A stretch of DNA of 9,902 nucleotides, taken from the NCBI GenBank assembly GCA_040905845.1, contig JBBDQV010000044.1, positions 1 through 9,902 on the forward strand, given 5' to 3'. This stretch comes from VGDP01 sp040905845 (lineage in GTDB: Bacteria; Pseudomonadota; Alphaproteobacteria; SP197). Shown here piece by piece: positions 1 to 6,395 of this stretch. The position numbers were made by a program, and so were the translations under genes. Positions within the stretch are counted from its first letter, which is position 1, and every line of letters begins with the position of its first letter. Under the pieces are notes generated by a model. The model worked only from the letters and a program-made list of their open reading frames with translations. It ran no database searches and had not been told where the DNA came from.

Positions 1-26
1 GTCGACGCGGGGGCAACCGCGTCGAC
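1..26. repeat. Perfect 10-bp inverted repeat (hairpin)
   Basis: GTCGACGCGG at 1-10 is matched exactly by its reverse complement at 17-26, with the 6-nt loop GGGCAA between them. The stem may continue beyond the left edge of the window. There is no T-tract on either side, so it is not a convincing intrinsic terminator. It lies about 165 bp downstream of the guaA stop codon, next to two further inverted repeats, and is probably part of the same repeat cluster. Confidence 0.6.
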
Positions 27-30
27 GCCT

Positions 31-100
31 CACCACGAACGGCTTTTCCTCGGCCGTTCGTCCTGAGGAGGGCCGTAGGCCCGTCTCGAAGGGCGAAGGG
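31..100. repeat. REP-like palindromic intergenic repeat
   Basis: Two inverted repeats sit side by side. ACGAACGGC (35-43) pairs perfectly with GCCGTTCGT (53-61) around a 9-nt loop, and GGGCC (70-74) pairs with GGCCC (78-82) around GTA. The surrounding text (TCGTCCTGAGGAG, then GTCTCGAAGG) has the form of the short extragenic palindromes scattered through many alphaproteobacterial genomes; that recognition is from memory, not from a search. No open reading frame or RNA gene is visible in 1-191. The element may also act as a 3' structure for the guaA transcript, which runs into it, but no U-tract supports factor-independent termination. Confidence 0.6.
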
Positions 101-191
101 AGCGCGTTCCCACCTGAACGGAAAGTGCCCTAGAACCTTTGCTACAACTACGACTAAGCCGCCGATTTCCGGCAAACGCCGCCACTCGCCC

Positions 192-1739
192 CTACTCCCA
201 CTCGATTGTGCCGGGGGGTTTGGCGGTCACGTCGTAGACGACCCGGTTGATGCCGGGCGCCTCGTTGACGATGCGGGTCGCGACGCGGCCCAGGAACTCG
301 TGGGGGAACGGGAAGTAGTCGGCGGTCATGCCGTCGCTCGAGGTCACCGCGCGCAAGGCGCAGACGTGCTCGTAGGTGCGCGCGTCGCCCATGACGCCGA
401 CGGTCTTGACCGGGAGCAGCACGCAGAACGCCTGCCAGACCGAATCGTAGAGCCCCGCCGCGCGCAGCTCCTCGATGAAGATCGTGTCCGCCTTGCGCAA
501 GACGGCGAGCTTCTCGGCGGTGATCGCGCCCGGAATCCGGATCGCCAGGCCGGGGCCAGGGAAGGGGTGGCGCTTGACCAGCCGCTCGGGCAGGCCGAGC
601 TCGAGACCGAGCGCGCGCACCTCGTCCTTGAACAGCTCGCGCAGCGGCTCGACCAGCTTGAGGTGCATGCGGTCCGGCAGCCCGCCGACGTTGTGGTGCG
701 ACTTGATGGTGACGCTCGGGCCGCCGGTGACCGAGACCGACTCGATGACGTCGGGATAGAGCGTGCCCTGGGCCAGGAAATCCGCGCCGCCGACCCTGTG
801 CGCCTCGCGCTCGAAGACGTCGATGAACGTCGCGCCGATGATCTTGCGCTTGGCCTCGGGATCGGTCACGCCCTCGAGCGCGCCGAGGAACACCTCGCGC
901 GCATCGGCGTGGACCAGCGGGATGTTGTAGTGGTGGCGGAAGACCGCGACGACCTCGTCCGCCTCGCCGTCGCGCAACAGCCCGGTGTCGACGAAGACGC
1001 AGACGAGCCGGTCCCCGATCGCCTCGTGGATCAGGACCGCCGCGACCGATGAATCGACCCCGCCCGAGAGCCCGCAGATCACGCGCCCGTCGCCGACTTG
1101 GCGGCGGATGCGCTCGGTCGCCTCGGCGTGGAAGGTCGCCATCGACCAGTCGCCGGCGCAGCCCGCCACGTGGCGGGCGAAGTTGGCGATCAGCCTGGCG
1201 CCATGAGGGGTGTGGACGACCTCGGGGTGGAACATCAGCCCGTAGTAGCGCCGGCGGTCGTCGGCGATGACGGCGAACGGCGCGCCTTCACTCGCGGCCA
1301 CGGCCCGGAACCCCTCGGGCAGCCGGATGACGCGGTCGCCGTGGGACATCCAGACCTGCTCGCGGCTGCCCTTGGCCCACGCCCCTTCAAACAGGTCGCA
1401 ATCCTCGGTCACGTCGACGAAGGCGCGGCCGAACTCGCGGTGGTCCGAGGTCTCGACCGCGCCGCCCAGGTGCTCGACCATGGCCATCTGCCCGTAGCAG
1501 ATGCCGAGCACGGGCACGCCGAGCTCGAAGACGATCGCCGGCGCGCGCGGGCTGGTCGCCTCGGTCAGCGAGGCAGGCCCGCCCGACAGCACGATGCCGC
1601 GCGGCGCGAACGCCTCGATCGCCCGCGCGTGGGCGTCGAAGGGAAAGATCTCGCAGTAGACGCCGGCCTCGCGGACGCGGCGCGCGATGAGCTGGGTGAC
1701 CTGCGAGCCGAAATCGAGAACGAGGATGCGCTCGGTCAC
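192..1739 (-). CDS. guaA: GMP synthase (glutamine-hydrolysing)
   Basis: GuaA converts XMP, ATP and glutamine to GMP in the cytoplasm, the last step of guanine nucleotide synthesis. The 515-residue length is normal for the family. The N-terminal class I glutamine amidotransferase domain (about 1-195) shows the nucleophile Cys81 in GICYGQ and the His171/Glu173 pair in HPEV. The ATP-pyrophosphatase domain follows, with its P-loop SGGVDSS at 225-231, and then the C-terminal dimerisation domain with RHPFPGPGLAIRI and the usual ending PPGTIEWE. The start codon is GTG; it is supported by a GGAGG just upstream (only 3 nt away) and by the canonical beginning TERILVLDFGSQVTQLIARR. The gene lies 27 bp after the TPR gene and downstream of guaB, so one guaB-TPR-guaA transcript is likely. 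All catalytic motifs look intact. Confidence 0.98.
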   Translation of the reverse strand: MTERILVLDFGSQVTQLIARRVREAGVYCEIFPFDAHARAIEAFAPRGIVLSGGPASLTEATSPRAPAIVFELGVPVLGICYGQMAMVEHLGGAVETSDHREFGRAFVDVTEDCDLFEGAWAKGSREQVWMSHGDRVIRLPEGFRAVAASEGAPFAVIADDRRRYYGLMFHPEVVHTPHGARLIANFARHVAGCAGDWSMATFHAEATERIRRQVGDGRVICGLSGGVDSSVAAVLIHEAIGDRLVCVFVDTGLLRDGEADEVVAVFRHHYNIPLVHADAREVFLGALEGVTDPEAKRKIIGATFIDVFEREAHRVGGADFLAQGTLYPDVIESVSVTGGPSVTIKSHHNVGGLPDRMHLKLVEPLRELFKDEVRALGLELGLPERLVKRHPFPGPGLAIRIPGAITAEKLAVLRKADTIFIEELRAAGLYDSVWQAFCVLLPVKTVGVMGDARTYEHVCALRAVTSSDGMTADYFPFPHEFLGRVATRIVNEAPGINRVVYDVTAKPPGTIEWE

Positions 1740-1766
1740 GGGCCTCCGCCGCGCGTCACCGTCGGC

Positions 1767-2249
1767 TCAGCCGCCATGGGCCGCCCGATAGGCCGCCACC
1801 GCCTCGGCCAGCTCGTCGCGCTGCTCGCAGCCCGACGGGCAGATGGTCTCGAGCGAGGCCAGGTGCTCTTCGGCCTTGGCCAGGTCGTCGAGCTTCAGAT
1901 AGGCCTCGCCGATGTACTCGTGGGCGTCGGCGAGCTCGGGATCGAGTCTCAGGGCCTCGGTGTAATGGACGAGCGCGGTTTCGTAGTCGCCGGTCTTGCG
2001 GTAGGCGTAGCCGAGCAGGTTCTGGGCGTCGGCGTTGGCCGGGTCGGCCGCGACGGCCTTCTCGAGCTTCGAGATGGCGCCCTTGAAGTTGTTCTGCTTC
2101 ACCAGCTTGCGGCCTTCCTGGTAGTCCGCGTCGCCGGTGCTCGCGCTGGTCGTCGTGGTCGACGAGCCGCTGCTCATGGCGAACGCGCCCGAGCCGGCGA
2201 CGGCCAACACCGCGAACACGGCAAGAACGCTGACGAAAATCCGATTCAT
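1767..2249 (-). CDS. Small exported TPR-repeat protein
   Basis: This 160-residue protein begins with a Sec-type signal peptide: Arg3, a hydrophobic core at 4-19, and a likely cleavage after AFA at 22-24. A Ser/Thr-rich linker (26-38) follows, then about three tetratricopeptide repeats at roughly 42-73, 74-107 and 108-136, each with the characteristic small and aromatic positions (for example NLLGYAYRKTGDYETALVHYTEALRLDP in pieces). A C-x3-C pair (Cys137, Cys141) in the last helix could form a disulfide outside the cytoplasm. TPR domains mediate protein-protein contacts; the partner is unknown. The start is well supported by AGGAGA 7 nt upstream. The gene lies between guaB (122-bp gap) and guaA (27-bp gap), but nothing in it points to nucleotide metabolism. 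I recognise the type but not a named family, so no symbol is given. Confidence 0.9.
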   Translation of the reverse strand: MNRIFVSVLAVFAVLAVAGSGAFAMSSGSSTTTTSASTGDADYQEGRKLVKQNNFKGAISKLEKAVAADPANADAQNLLGYAYRKTGDYETALVHYTEALRLDPELADAHEYIGEAYLKLDDLAKAEEHLASLETICPSGCEQRDELAEAVAAYRAAHGG

Positions 2250-2256
2250 CGAAACG

Positions 2257-2262
2257 TCTCCT
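2257..2262 (-). promoter_or_regulatory. Shine-Dalgarno site of the TPR gene
   Basis: The minus strand reads AGGAGA with 7 nt to the ATG at 2249. It fixes that ATG as the start, and so fixes the signal peptide as the true N-terminus. A short hairpin (CCCTC/GAGGG, plus-strand 2278-2291) lies just upstream of it in the guaB-TPR gap. Confidence 0.7.
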
Positions 2263-2371
2263 ACTATTGCCGAATACCCCTCCGCAGAGGGATGAACACT
2301 CGGGATGCCTCCCCGCTTCCCCTAGATAGGGCCCGTGCGAGGATTCCGCAACGCATCGCGGGTGCCGTTCG

Positions 2372-3844
2372 TCATCGGTCGAGCGGATAGTTGGGCGCCT
2401 CGCGGGTGATGGACACGTCGTGAACGTGGCTTTCCCTGAGCGCCGCGTCGCTCACGCGCCGGAACGTGCAGTGGCGCTTCATCGTCGCCGTGTCGGCGCA
2501 GCCGGTGTAGCCCATGGCGGCGCGCAAGCCGCCGACGAGCTGATGGACCACGGCGGCCACGGGGCCCTTGTAGGGGACGCGCCCCTCGATCCCTTCGGGC
2601 ACGAACTTGAGGTTGTCGCGCACCTCCTGCTGGAAGTAGCGATCGGCCGAGCCGCGCGCCATCGCCGACACCGAGCCCATGCCCCGGTAGGACTTGTACG
2701 AGCGGCCCTGGAACAGGAAGACCTCGCCGGGGCTCTCGTCGGTGCCGGCGAACAGGTTGCCGATCATGGCGCAGTCGGCCCCGGCGGCGATCGCCTTGGC
2801 GAGGTCGCCCGAGAACTTGACGCCGCCGTCCGCGATCAGCGGCACGTCGGCCTTGCGGCACACTTCGGCGGCGTCGAGGATCGCGGTGAGCTGCGGCACG
2901 CCGACGCCGGCGACGATGCGGGTGGTGCAGATCGAGCCCGGCCCGATGCCGACCTTGACCGCGTCGGCGCCGGCCTCGATCAGCGCCCTGGCGCCGTCGG
3001 CCGTCGCCACGTTGCCGGCGATGATCTGGGCCCGGTTGCTCAGCCGCTTGATGCGGTCCACGGCCTCGACGACGCCCTGGGAGTGGCCGTGGGCGGTGTC
3101 GACCACGATGACGTCCACGCCGGCGTCGAGCAGGGCCTGGGCGCGCTCGAGCCCGGGGGCGCCGACGCCGGTCGCGGCGCCGACGCGCAGCCGCCCCTTG
3201 TCGTCCTTGCAGGAGTCGGGGAAGGTCTTCGCCTTCTCCATGTCCTTGACGGTGACGAGGCCGACGCAGCGGAACGCTTCGTCCACGACCAGCAGCTTCT
3301 CGATGCGGTAGTGATGCAGCAGCCGTTTGGCTTCGTCCGGGCCGACGCCGTCGCGCACCGTGACCAGGTTCTCCTTGGTCATCAGCTCGCGCACGGGCTG
3401 GCCGAGGTCGGTCGCGAAGCGCACGTCGCGGTTGGTTAGGATGCCGGCGAGCCGGCCCGAGCCGGGCTCGACAACGGGGATGCCCGAGATGTTGTGCTCC
3501 GCCATCAGCCTGAGCGCGTCGTCGAGCGTCGCGTCGGGCCCGATGGTGACCGGGTTGACGACCATGCCCGATTCGAACTTCTTGACCCGGCGCACCTCGT
3601 CGGCCTGGCGCGCGATGTCGAGGTTCTTGTGGATGATGCCGAGGCCGCCGAGCTGGGCCATGGCGATCGCCATCGGGCCCTCGGTGACCGTGTCCATCGC
3701 CGCCGAAACCAGCGGAATGCCGAGCGCGGTCGAGCGCGTCAGTCGCGTGCGAACGTCGGTCTGGGCGGGCAGAACTCGCGAAAAGGCCGGTACGAGCGTG
3801 ACGTCGTCGAAGGTAAGAGCCTCTTCGAGAACGCGCGCTGACAT
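2372..3844 (-). CDS. guaB: IMP dehydrogenase
   Basis: GuaB oxidises IMP to XMP with NAD+, the committed step toward guanine nucleotides, in the cytoplasm. From the chosen start it has 490 residues, the normal bacterial length. The TIM barrel begins with LTFDDVTLVPAFS (10-22). Two CBS domains, the usual adenine or guanine nucleotide regulatory module, are inserted at about 96-210. The catalytic loop GPGSICTTR places the nucleophile Cys at 306, IADGGVKFSGD (337-347) binds the substrate phosphate, and the mobile flap contains RGMGSVSAM and the Arg402-Tyr403 pair. The frame stays open to an ATG at 3886, but a promoter at 3878-3905 predicts transcription starting near 3871, so translation must begin at 3844. 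AAGG lies 5 nt upstream of that ATG, and MSARVLEEALTFDDV is a typical beginning. Confidence 0.97.
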   Translation of the reverse strand: MSARVLEEALTFDDVTLVPAFSRVLPAQTDVRTRLTRSTALGIPLVSAAMDTVTEGPMAIAMAQLGGLGIIHKNLDIARQADEVRRVKKFESGMVVNPVTIGPDATLDDALRLMAEHNISGIPVVEPGSGRLAGILTNRDVRFATDLGQPVRELMTKENLVTVRDGVGPDEAKRLLHHYRIEKLLVVDEAFRCVGLVTVKDMEKAKTFPDSCKDDKGRLRVGAATGVGAPGLERAQALLDAGVDVIVVDTAHGHSQGVVEAVDRIKRLSNRAQIIAGNVATADGARALIEAGADAVKVGIGPGSICTTRIVAGVGVPQLTAILDAAEVCRKADVPLIADGGVKFSGDLAKAIAAGADCAMIGNLFAGTDESPGEVFLFQGRSYKSYRGMGSVSAMARGSADRYFQQEVRDNLKFVPEGIEGRVPYKGPVAAVVHQLVGGLRAAMGYTGCADTATMKRHCTFRRVSDAALRESHVHDVSITREAPNYPLDR

Positions 3845-3877
3845 CCTTGCCTTGCCCACGATGGGGAATGGCGCGCC

Positions 3878-3905
3878 ACTATACACATCGCCGACCGGTT
3901 GCCAA
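3878..3905 (-). promoter_or_regulatory. Sigma70-type promoter of guaB
   Basis: On the minus strand a -35 element TTGGCA (plus-strand 3900-3905) is separated by 16 nt from a -10 element TATAGT (3878-3883). Both are close to consensus. Transcription would begin about 3871, giving a leader of some 27 nt before the guaB ATG. The promoter lies in the short gap after the rlmE stop codon, so guaB need not depend on read-through from ppx-rlmE. I see no classical purine operator or riboswitch in this short leader. Confidence 0.75.
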
Positions 3906-3911
3906 GGCCGA

Positions 3912-4574
3912 TCACCCCGGGCCGGCGGCTCGGAACCCCGTGGCGACCAGGTAGACCTCGCGCGAGTCGGCGCGGCTCGCGGGCGGCTTGACGTGACGCA
4001 CGGCGCGGAACTCCCGCTTGATCGTGGCGAGCAGCTCGCCCGTGGCGCCGCCCTGCAGCACCTTGCACACGAAGGCGCCGCCCGGCGCGAGCAGGCGGCG
4101 GGCGAGGTCCAGGGCGGCCTCGGCGAGCGCGACGACGCGCAGGTGATCGGTCGCGCGGTCGCCGGTCGCCGGCGCGGCCATGTCGCTCAGGACGACGTCG
4201 GCCGGGCCGCCGAGCGTGTCCACGATCGCCACGATCGTTGACTCATCGGTCGCGTCGGCGGTCAGCACCGCGACCCCGGGGATCGGCGCCACCGGCAGAA
4301 GGTCGACGGCGACAACCTGGCCTTTCTCGCCGACCCGCGCCGCCGCGACCTGGGACCAGCCGCCGGGCGCGGCGCCCAGGTCGACGACCTTTCCCCCTGG
4401 ACGGAACAGCCCGATCCGCTCGTCGAGCTGGATCAGCTTGAACGCGGCGCGCGAGCGCAAGCCCTTGGCGCGCGCCGCCTTGACGTAGGGGTCGCGGGCC
4501 TGGCGCTCGAGCCACGCCCGGGACGACACGGTACGGCGCGGGCGCTTGGGCTGGCCGGGCCTCGGCCGGCTCAC
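3912..4574 (-). CDS. rlmE: 23S rRNA (uridine-2'-O-)-methyltransferase RlmE
   Basis: RlmE (RrmJ/FtsJ) 2'-O-methylates a conserved uridine in the A-loop of 23S rRNA (U2552 in E. coli) on the large subunit. The 220-residue protein has a basic N-terminal tail, the S-adenosylmethionine motif DLGAAPGGWSQ (65-75), the acidic residue Asp91 after strand 2, and what appears to be the full K-D-K-E tetrad of the family: Lys46 (FKLIQLDE), Asp131 (SDMAAP), Lys171 (KVLQGG) and Glu206 (SREVYLVA). The chosen start is GTG at 4574. It overlaps the ppx stop codon as GTGA, a 4-nt overlap typical of translational coupling, and gives the normal family length. The reading frame stays open far upstream (to 5654), but that stretch is antisense-free shadow of ppx with arginine-rich low-complexity protein, so it is not part of the gene. 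Confidence 0.95.
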   Translation of the reverse strand: MSRPRPGQPKRPRRTVSSRAWLERQARDPYVKAARAKGLRSRAAFKLIQLDERIGLFRPGGKVVDLGAAPGGWSQVAAARVGEKGQVVAVDLLPVAPIPGVAVLTADATDESTIVAIVDTLGGPADVVLSDMAAPATGDRATDHLRVVALAEAALDLARRLLAPGGAFVCKVLQGGATGELLATIKREFRAVRHVKPPASRADSREVYLVATGFRAAGPG

Positions 4575-5584
4575 GCGTGGTGTCGTCGATGGGCGCGGTC
4601 GGCCGCCATCATGGCGAGCAACATGCCTTCGCGTAAGCCCCGGTCGGCGACGTGCAGGCCGCCGACCGGCCACTGGCGCTGGATCGCGATCAGGATCGCG
4701 CAGCCGGCGAGCACGAGATCGGCGCGCTCGGGGCCGACGCACGGCAGCGCGGCGCGGCCCTTGCCGTCGAGCGCGAGCAGACGATCGCAGACGGCCTGCG
4801 TCTCGCGGAAGGCGAGGCGGATGCCGTCGACCTTGCGCCGGTCGTAGAACGACAGGCCGAGGTGAATCCCCGCGAGCGTCGTCACCGTGCCCGAGGTGCC
4901 GACCATCTGCACCTCGCCGCGGCCGACAGCGGCGCCGACCCGGTGCTCGGCCTCGAACTGGGCCAGCCGCTCGGCGACAGCGCCGACCATGGTCTCGAAG
5001 GTTTCGCGCGTCACCACGTCGCCGCCGTGGTCCTCGGCGAGCGTGACGACGCCGAAGGGGAGCGAGGTCCAGCCGAGCGGCTCGCAGCAGCGCTCGAGAT
5101 CGACGGCGACCCACGAGAGCTCGGTCGAGCCGCCGCCGATGTCGAACACGAGCACCTTGCGGGCTCCGGTCTCGACGAGCGGCAGGCAGCCGCCGAGGGC
5201 GAGCGCGGCCTCCTCGCGCGGCGCGATGACCTCGATGGCGAGCCCGGTCTCGGCCTCGACGCGATCGAGGAAGTCGCGGCCGTTGCTGGCGCTGCGGCAC
5301 GCCTCGGTGGCGATCGCGCGGAGCCGCCGAGGCTGGCGCCGGCGGATCTTGTCGGCGCAGACGTGGAGCGCGGCCAGGGTGCGCTCCATGGCGGCCTCGG
5401 ACAGGCGCCCGCTCGAGCGCAGGCCCTCGCCGAGCCGGACGATGCGCGAGAACGCGTCGATCACGCGAAAACCCTCGGCCGCGGCGGTGGCGACGAGCAG
5501 CCGGCAGTTGTTGGTGCCGAGATCGAGGGCGGCGTATGCCGTGCGGCCGGTCCGGCCGTATGGAGTCCGGGGCCCTGGTGGCAC
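4571..5584 (-). CDS. ppx: Exopolyphosphatase / pppGpp phosphohydrolase family protein
   Basis: Members of the Ppx/GppA family hydrolyse terminal phosphates of polyphosphate or of the alarmone pppGpp; the sequence alone does not separate the two. With the start at 5584 the protein has 337 residues, the short two-subdomain form usual in alphaproteobacteria, without the C-terminal HD-like domains of E. coli Ppx. ASKHA-fold motifs are present: phosphate-1 loop ALDLGTNNCRLL (19-30), IATEACRSA (91-99), the catalytic-glutamate motif PREEA (122-126), and phosphate-2 loop VFDIGGGSTEL (146-156). The GTG start is my choice because AAGGAA lies 5 nt upstream and the protein then begins shortly before the conserved domain. 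An in-frame ATG at 5716 would add 44 residues without family resemblance. The last four bases are shared with rlmE, so the two are probably co-translated. Confidence 0.93.
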   Translation of the reverse strand: MPPGPRTPYGRTGRTAYAALDLGTNNCRLLVATAAAEGFRVIDAFSRIVRLGEGLRSSGRLSEAAMERTLAALHVCADKIRRRQPRRLRAIATEACRSASNGRDFLDRVEAETGLAIEVIAPREEAALALGGCLPLVETGARKVLVFDIGGGSTELSWVAVDLERCCEPLGWTSLPFGVVTLAEDHGGDVVTRETFETMVGAVAERLAQFEAEHRVGAAVGRGEVQMVGTSGTVTTLAGIHLGLSFYDRRKVDGIRLAFRETQAVCDRLLALDGKGRAALPCVGPERADLVLAGCAILIAIQRQWPVGGLHVADRGLREGMLLAMMAADRAHRRHHA

Positions 5585-5673
5585 GGCGCTTCCTTGTCTC
5601 CCGTGCGCCGACCGCGCGCCGCGAAACGCGTCGGCCGGATCGCTGGTGTAACACAAACCGGATCGCCGGTAAG

Positions 5674-5696
5674 GCCTCGCGATCGAGCCGCGAGGC
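5674..5696. other. 8-bp stem-loop upstream of ppx
   Basis: GCCTCGCG (5674-5681) pairs exactly with CGCGAGGC (5689-5696) around a 7-nt loop. It lies about 90 bp upstream of the ppx start and about 90 bp upstream of the tRNA on the other strand, inside the divergent intergenic region 5585-5787. It could be a leader structure for ppx-rlmE or only a by-product of high GC content. No T-tract adjoins it. Confidence 0.4.
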
Positions 5697-5706
5697 GGGC
5701 GCCGGC

Positions 5707-5735
5707 TTGACTCCACGGAAGCCGATTCCTAAGGT
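5707..5735 (+). promoter_or_regulatory. Sigma70-type promoter of tRNA-Gln
   Basis: A -35 element TTGACT (5707-5712) is followed after exactly 17 nt by TAAGGT (5730-5735), which keeps the three most important -10 positions (T1, A2, T6). Transcription would start near 5742, about 46 nt before the mature tRNA. The G+C-rich stretch just after the -10 element resembles the discriminator of stringently controlled stable-RNA promoters; that part is inference. Confidence 0.6.
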
Positions 5736-5739
5736 CCGG

Positions 5740-5776
5740 GGCGCGCCCGTGCGCAGCCGCCCGCGGCGGGCGCGCC
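5740..5776 (+). other. 10-bp hairpin in the pre-tRNA-Gln 5' leader
   Basis: GGCGCGCCCG (5740-5749) pairs perfectly with CGGGCGCGCC (5767-5776) around a 17-nt loop. It ends 11 nt before the first base of the mature tRNA, so it would sit in the leader that RNase P removes. Ten GC-only base pairs make it very stable. It might help separate leader from tRNA folding or aid processing. It has no U-tract and would not terminate transcription before the tRNA. Confidence 0.5.
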
Positions 5777-5787
5777 GCGCTGCCCGT

Positions 5788-5861
5788 TGGGGGATAGTTT
5801 AACGGTAGAACTCTCGGCTCTGGACCGAGCAGTCTTGGTTCGAATCCAGGTCCCCCAGCCA
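5788..5861 (+). tRNA. tRNA-Gln (anticodon CUG)
   Basis: The 74-nt sequence folds as a complete tRNA. The acceptor stem is TGGGGGA (5788-5794) with TCCCCCA (5851-5857), followed by discriminator G and an encoded CCA (5859-5861). The anticodon stem CTCGG/CCGAG encloses the loop CTCTGGA with anticodon CTG, which reads the glutamine codon CAG. The T arm is CTTGG, TTCGAAT, CCAGG. A weak U1-A72 first pair, as seen here, is a known identity element of tRNA-Gln. The D arm (GTTT, AACGGTA, GAAC) fits. No neighbouring tRNA is visible, so it appears to be a single-gene unit with its own promoter. Confidence 0.96.
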
Positions 5862-5880
5862 GCCGTGGAGCGGACGGTCT

Positions 5881-6222
5881 CTAGCGCACGGGCTCGTGCG
5901 GATGGTACGGCCCGGTGCCGCCGGACCGGTAGGGGTGCCGGAATGAGCCTCGAATTACCTGCCGGTGTTTAGGGACTAGGCGATCTTCGTTGCCCAGGAT
6001 GGAGCTGGAAGCGCGGATCGTTGATGACTTCGAGGGGGCGCCGCGTAAACGGCTTCCGCCTGCTCGGCCGGTGGCGGTATCGCCGCAGGCTTCGCAAGCA
6101 CAGTTGTCCCGCAGCCATAGATAGGAAAAAGTCCCCTCTTCTCCGTCGGCCCACGAGACCGTGAGGCCGCGTGGCCCCGCGCGCTCTAAGCCGGCTGGAT
6201 GTCTTGTTGCCGTCGAAGCCAT
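5881..6222 (-). pseudogene. Remnant of a gamma-butyrobetaine-dioxygenase-like gene (N-terminal zinc domain)
   Basis: The open frame of 113 codons starts with ATG at 6222, but only residues about 19-52 (roughly 6067-6168) look like protein: GLTVSWADGEEGTFSYLWLRDN, then CACEACGDTATGR. The beta-rich WADG...F...LWLRDN pattern followed by C-x-C-x2-C is the zinc-binding N-terminal domain (DUF971 / GBBH-like) of gamma-butyrobetaine and trimethyllysine dioxygenases, which lead into an Fe(II)/2-oxoglutarate catalytic domain. Here the resemblance stops abruptly near 6066: the rest of the frame is Arg/Ser-rich and unlike the family, and no other frame restores it. The catalytic domain (normally about 300 more residues) is missing. 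I read this as the 5' stump of a deleted gene. Apart from it and the weak hairpin, I see nothing in 5862-6395 but a 6-bp inverted repeat at 6271-6289. Confidence 0.6.
5885..5900 (+). terminator. Possible weak terminator hairpin after tRNA-Gln
   Basis: CGCACG (5885-5890) pairs with CGTGCG (5895-5900) around GGCT, starting 23 nt after the tRNA CCA end. The position is right for the end of the tRNA transcript, but no run of T follows, so it may only mark a processing site or be chance. Confidence 0.25.
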
Positions 6223-6395
6223 GGTCGCGTCGCCGTCGGGCTGAGGATGCTAGTTTGGGCCCGGGCGAGAGGCCAGGGGGATGCTGGCCAGCGCGATGGC
6301 TTGAAGTTGCGGAGCGGGCCAAAGGAACACGCCCAGCCTTGCTCACCATTCAACGGCGATTGTCCTGTGCACGTGGAGAGATCGGGGGCCCAAAG

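Noticed and set aside
2320..2331. Palindrome CCCTAGATAGGG after the guaB stop as a terminator
   Set aside because: The stem is only 5 bp with a 2-nt loop and has no U-tract on the minus strand, so it cannot be supported as an intrinsic terminator.
1098..2390. 430-codon plus-strand open frame opposite guaA and the TPR gene
   Set aside because: It spans two well-supported minus-strand genes and their gap, and its translation is rich in Arg, Ala, Gly and Asp without any motif. It is a by-product of the high third-position GC of the real genes.
3845..3886. Longer guaB start at 3886
   Set aside because: The predicted -10 element lies at 3878-3883 and transcription would start near 3871, downstream of this ATG. 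The extra 14 residues are not typical of GuaB.
4575..5654. In-frame upstream extension of rlmE to about 580 residues
   Set aside because: The added part is Arg-rich low-complexity sequence in the shadow of ppx, while ppx shows intact family motifs in its own frame. The GTG at 4574 gives a normal RlmE length.
5585..5716. Longer ppx start at 5716
   Set aside because: It would add 44 residues with no resemblance to the family and run through a strong hairpin; the GTG at 5584 has a ribosome site and fits the domain boundary.
5838..5861. tRNA-Gln 3' end as an attachment site with a second copy in the window
   Set aside because: I found no repeat of the tRNA 3' end elsewhere in the window and no integrase, so an att site cannot be claimed.
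6271..6289. 6-bp inverted repeat GGCCAG/CTGGCC upstream of pcm as an operator
   Set aside because: At this GC content such a short repeat is expected by chance, and no promoter of recognisable quality lies near it.
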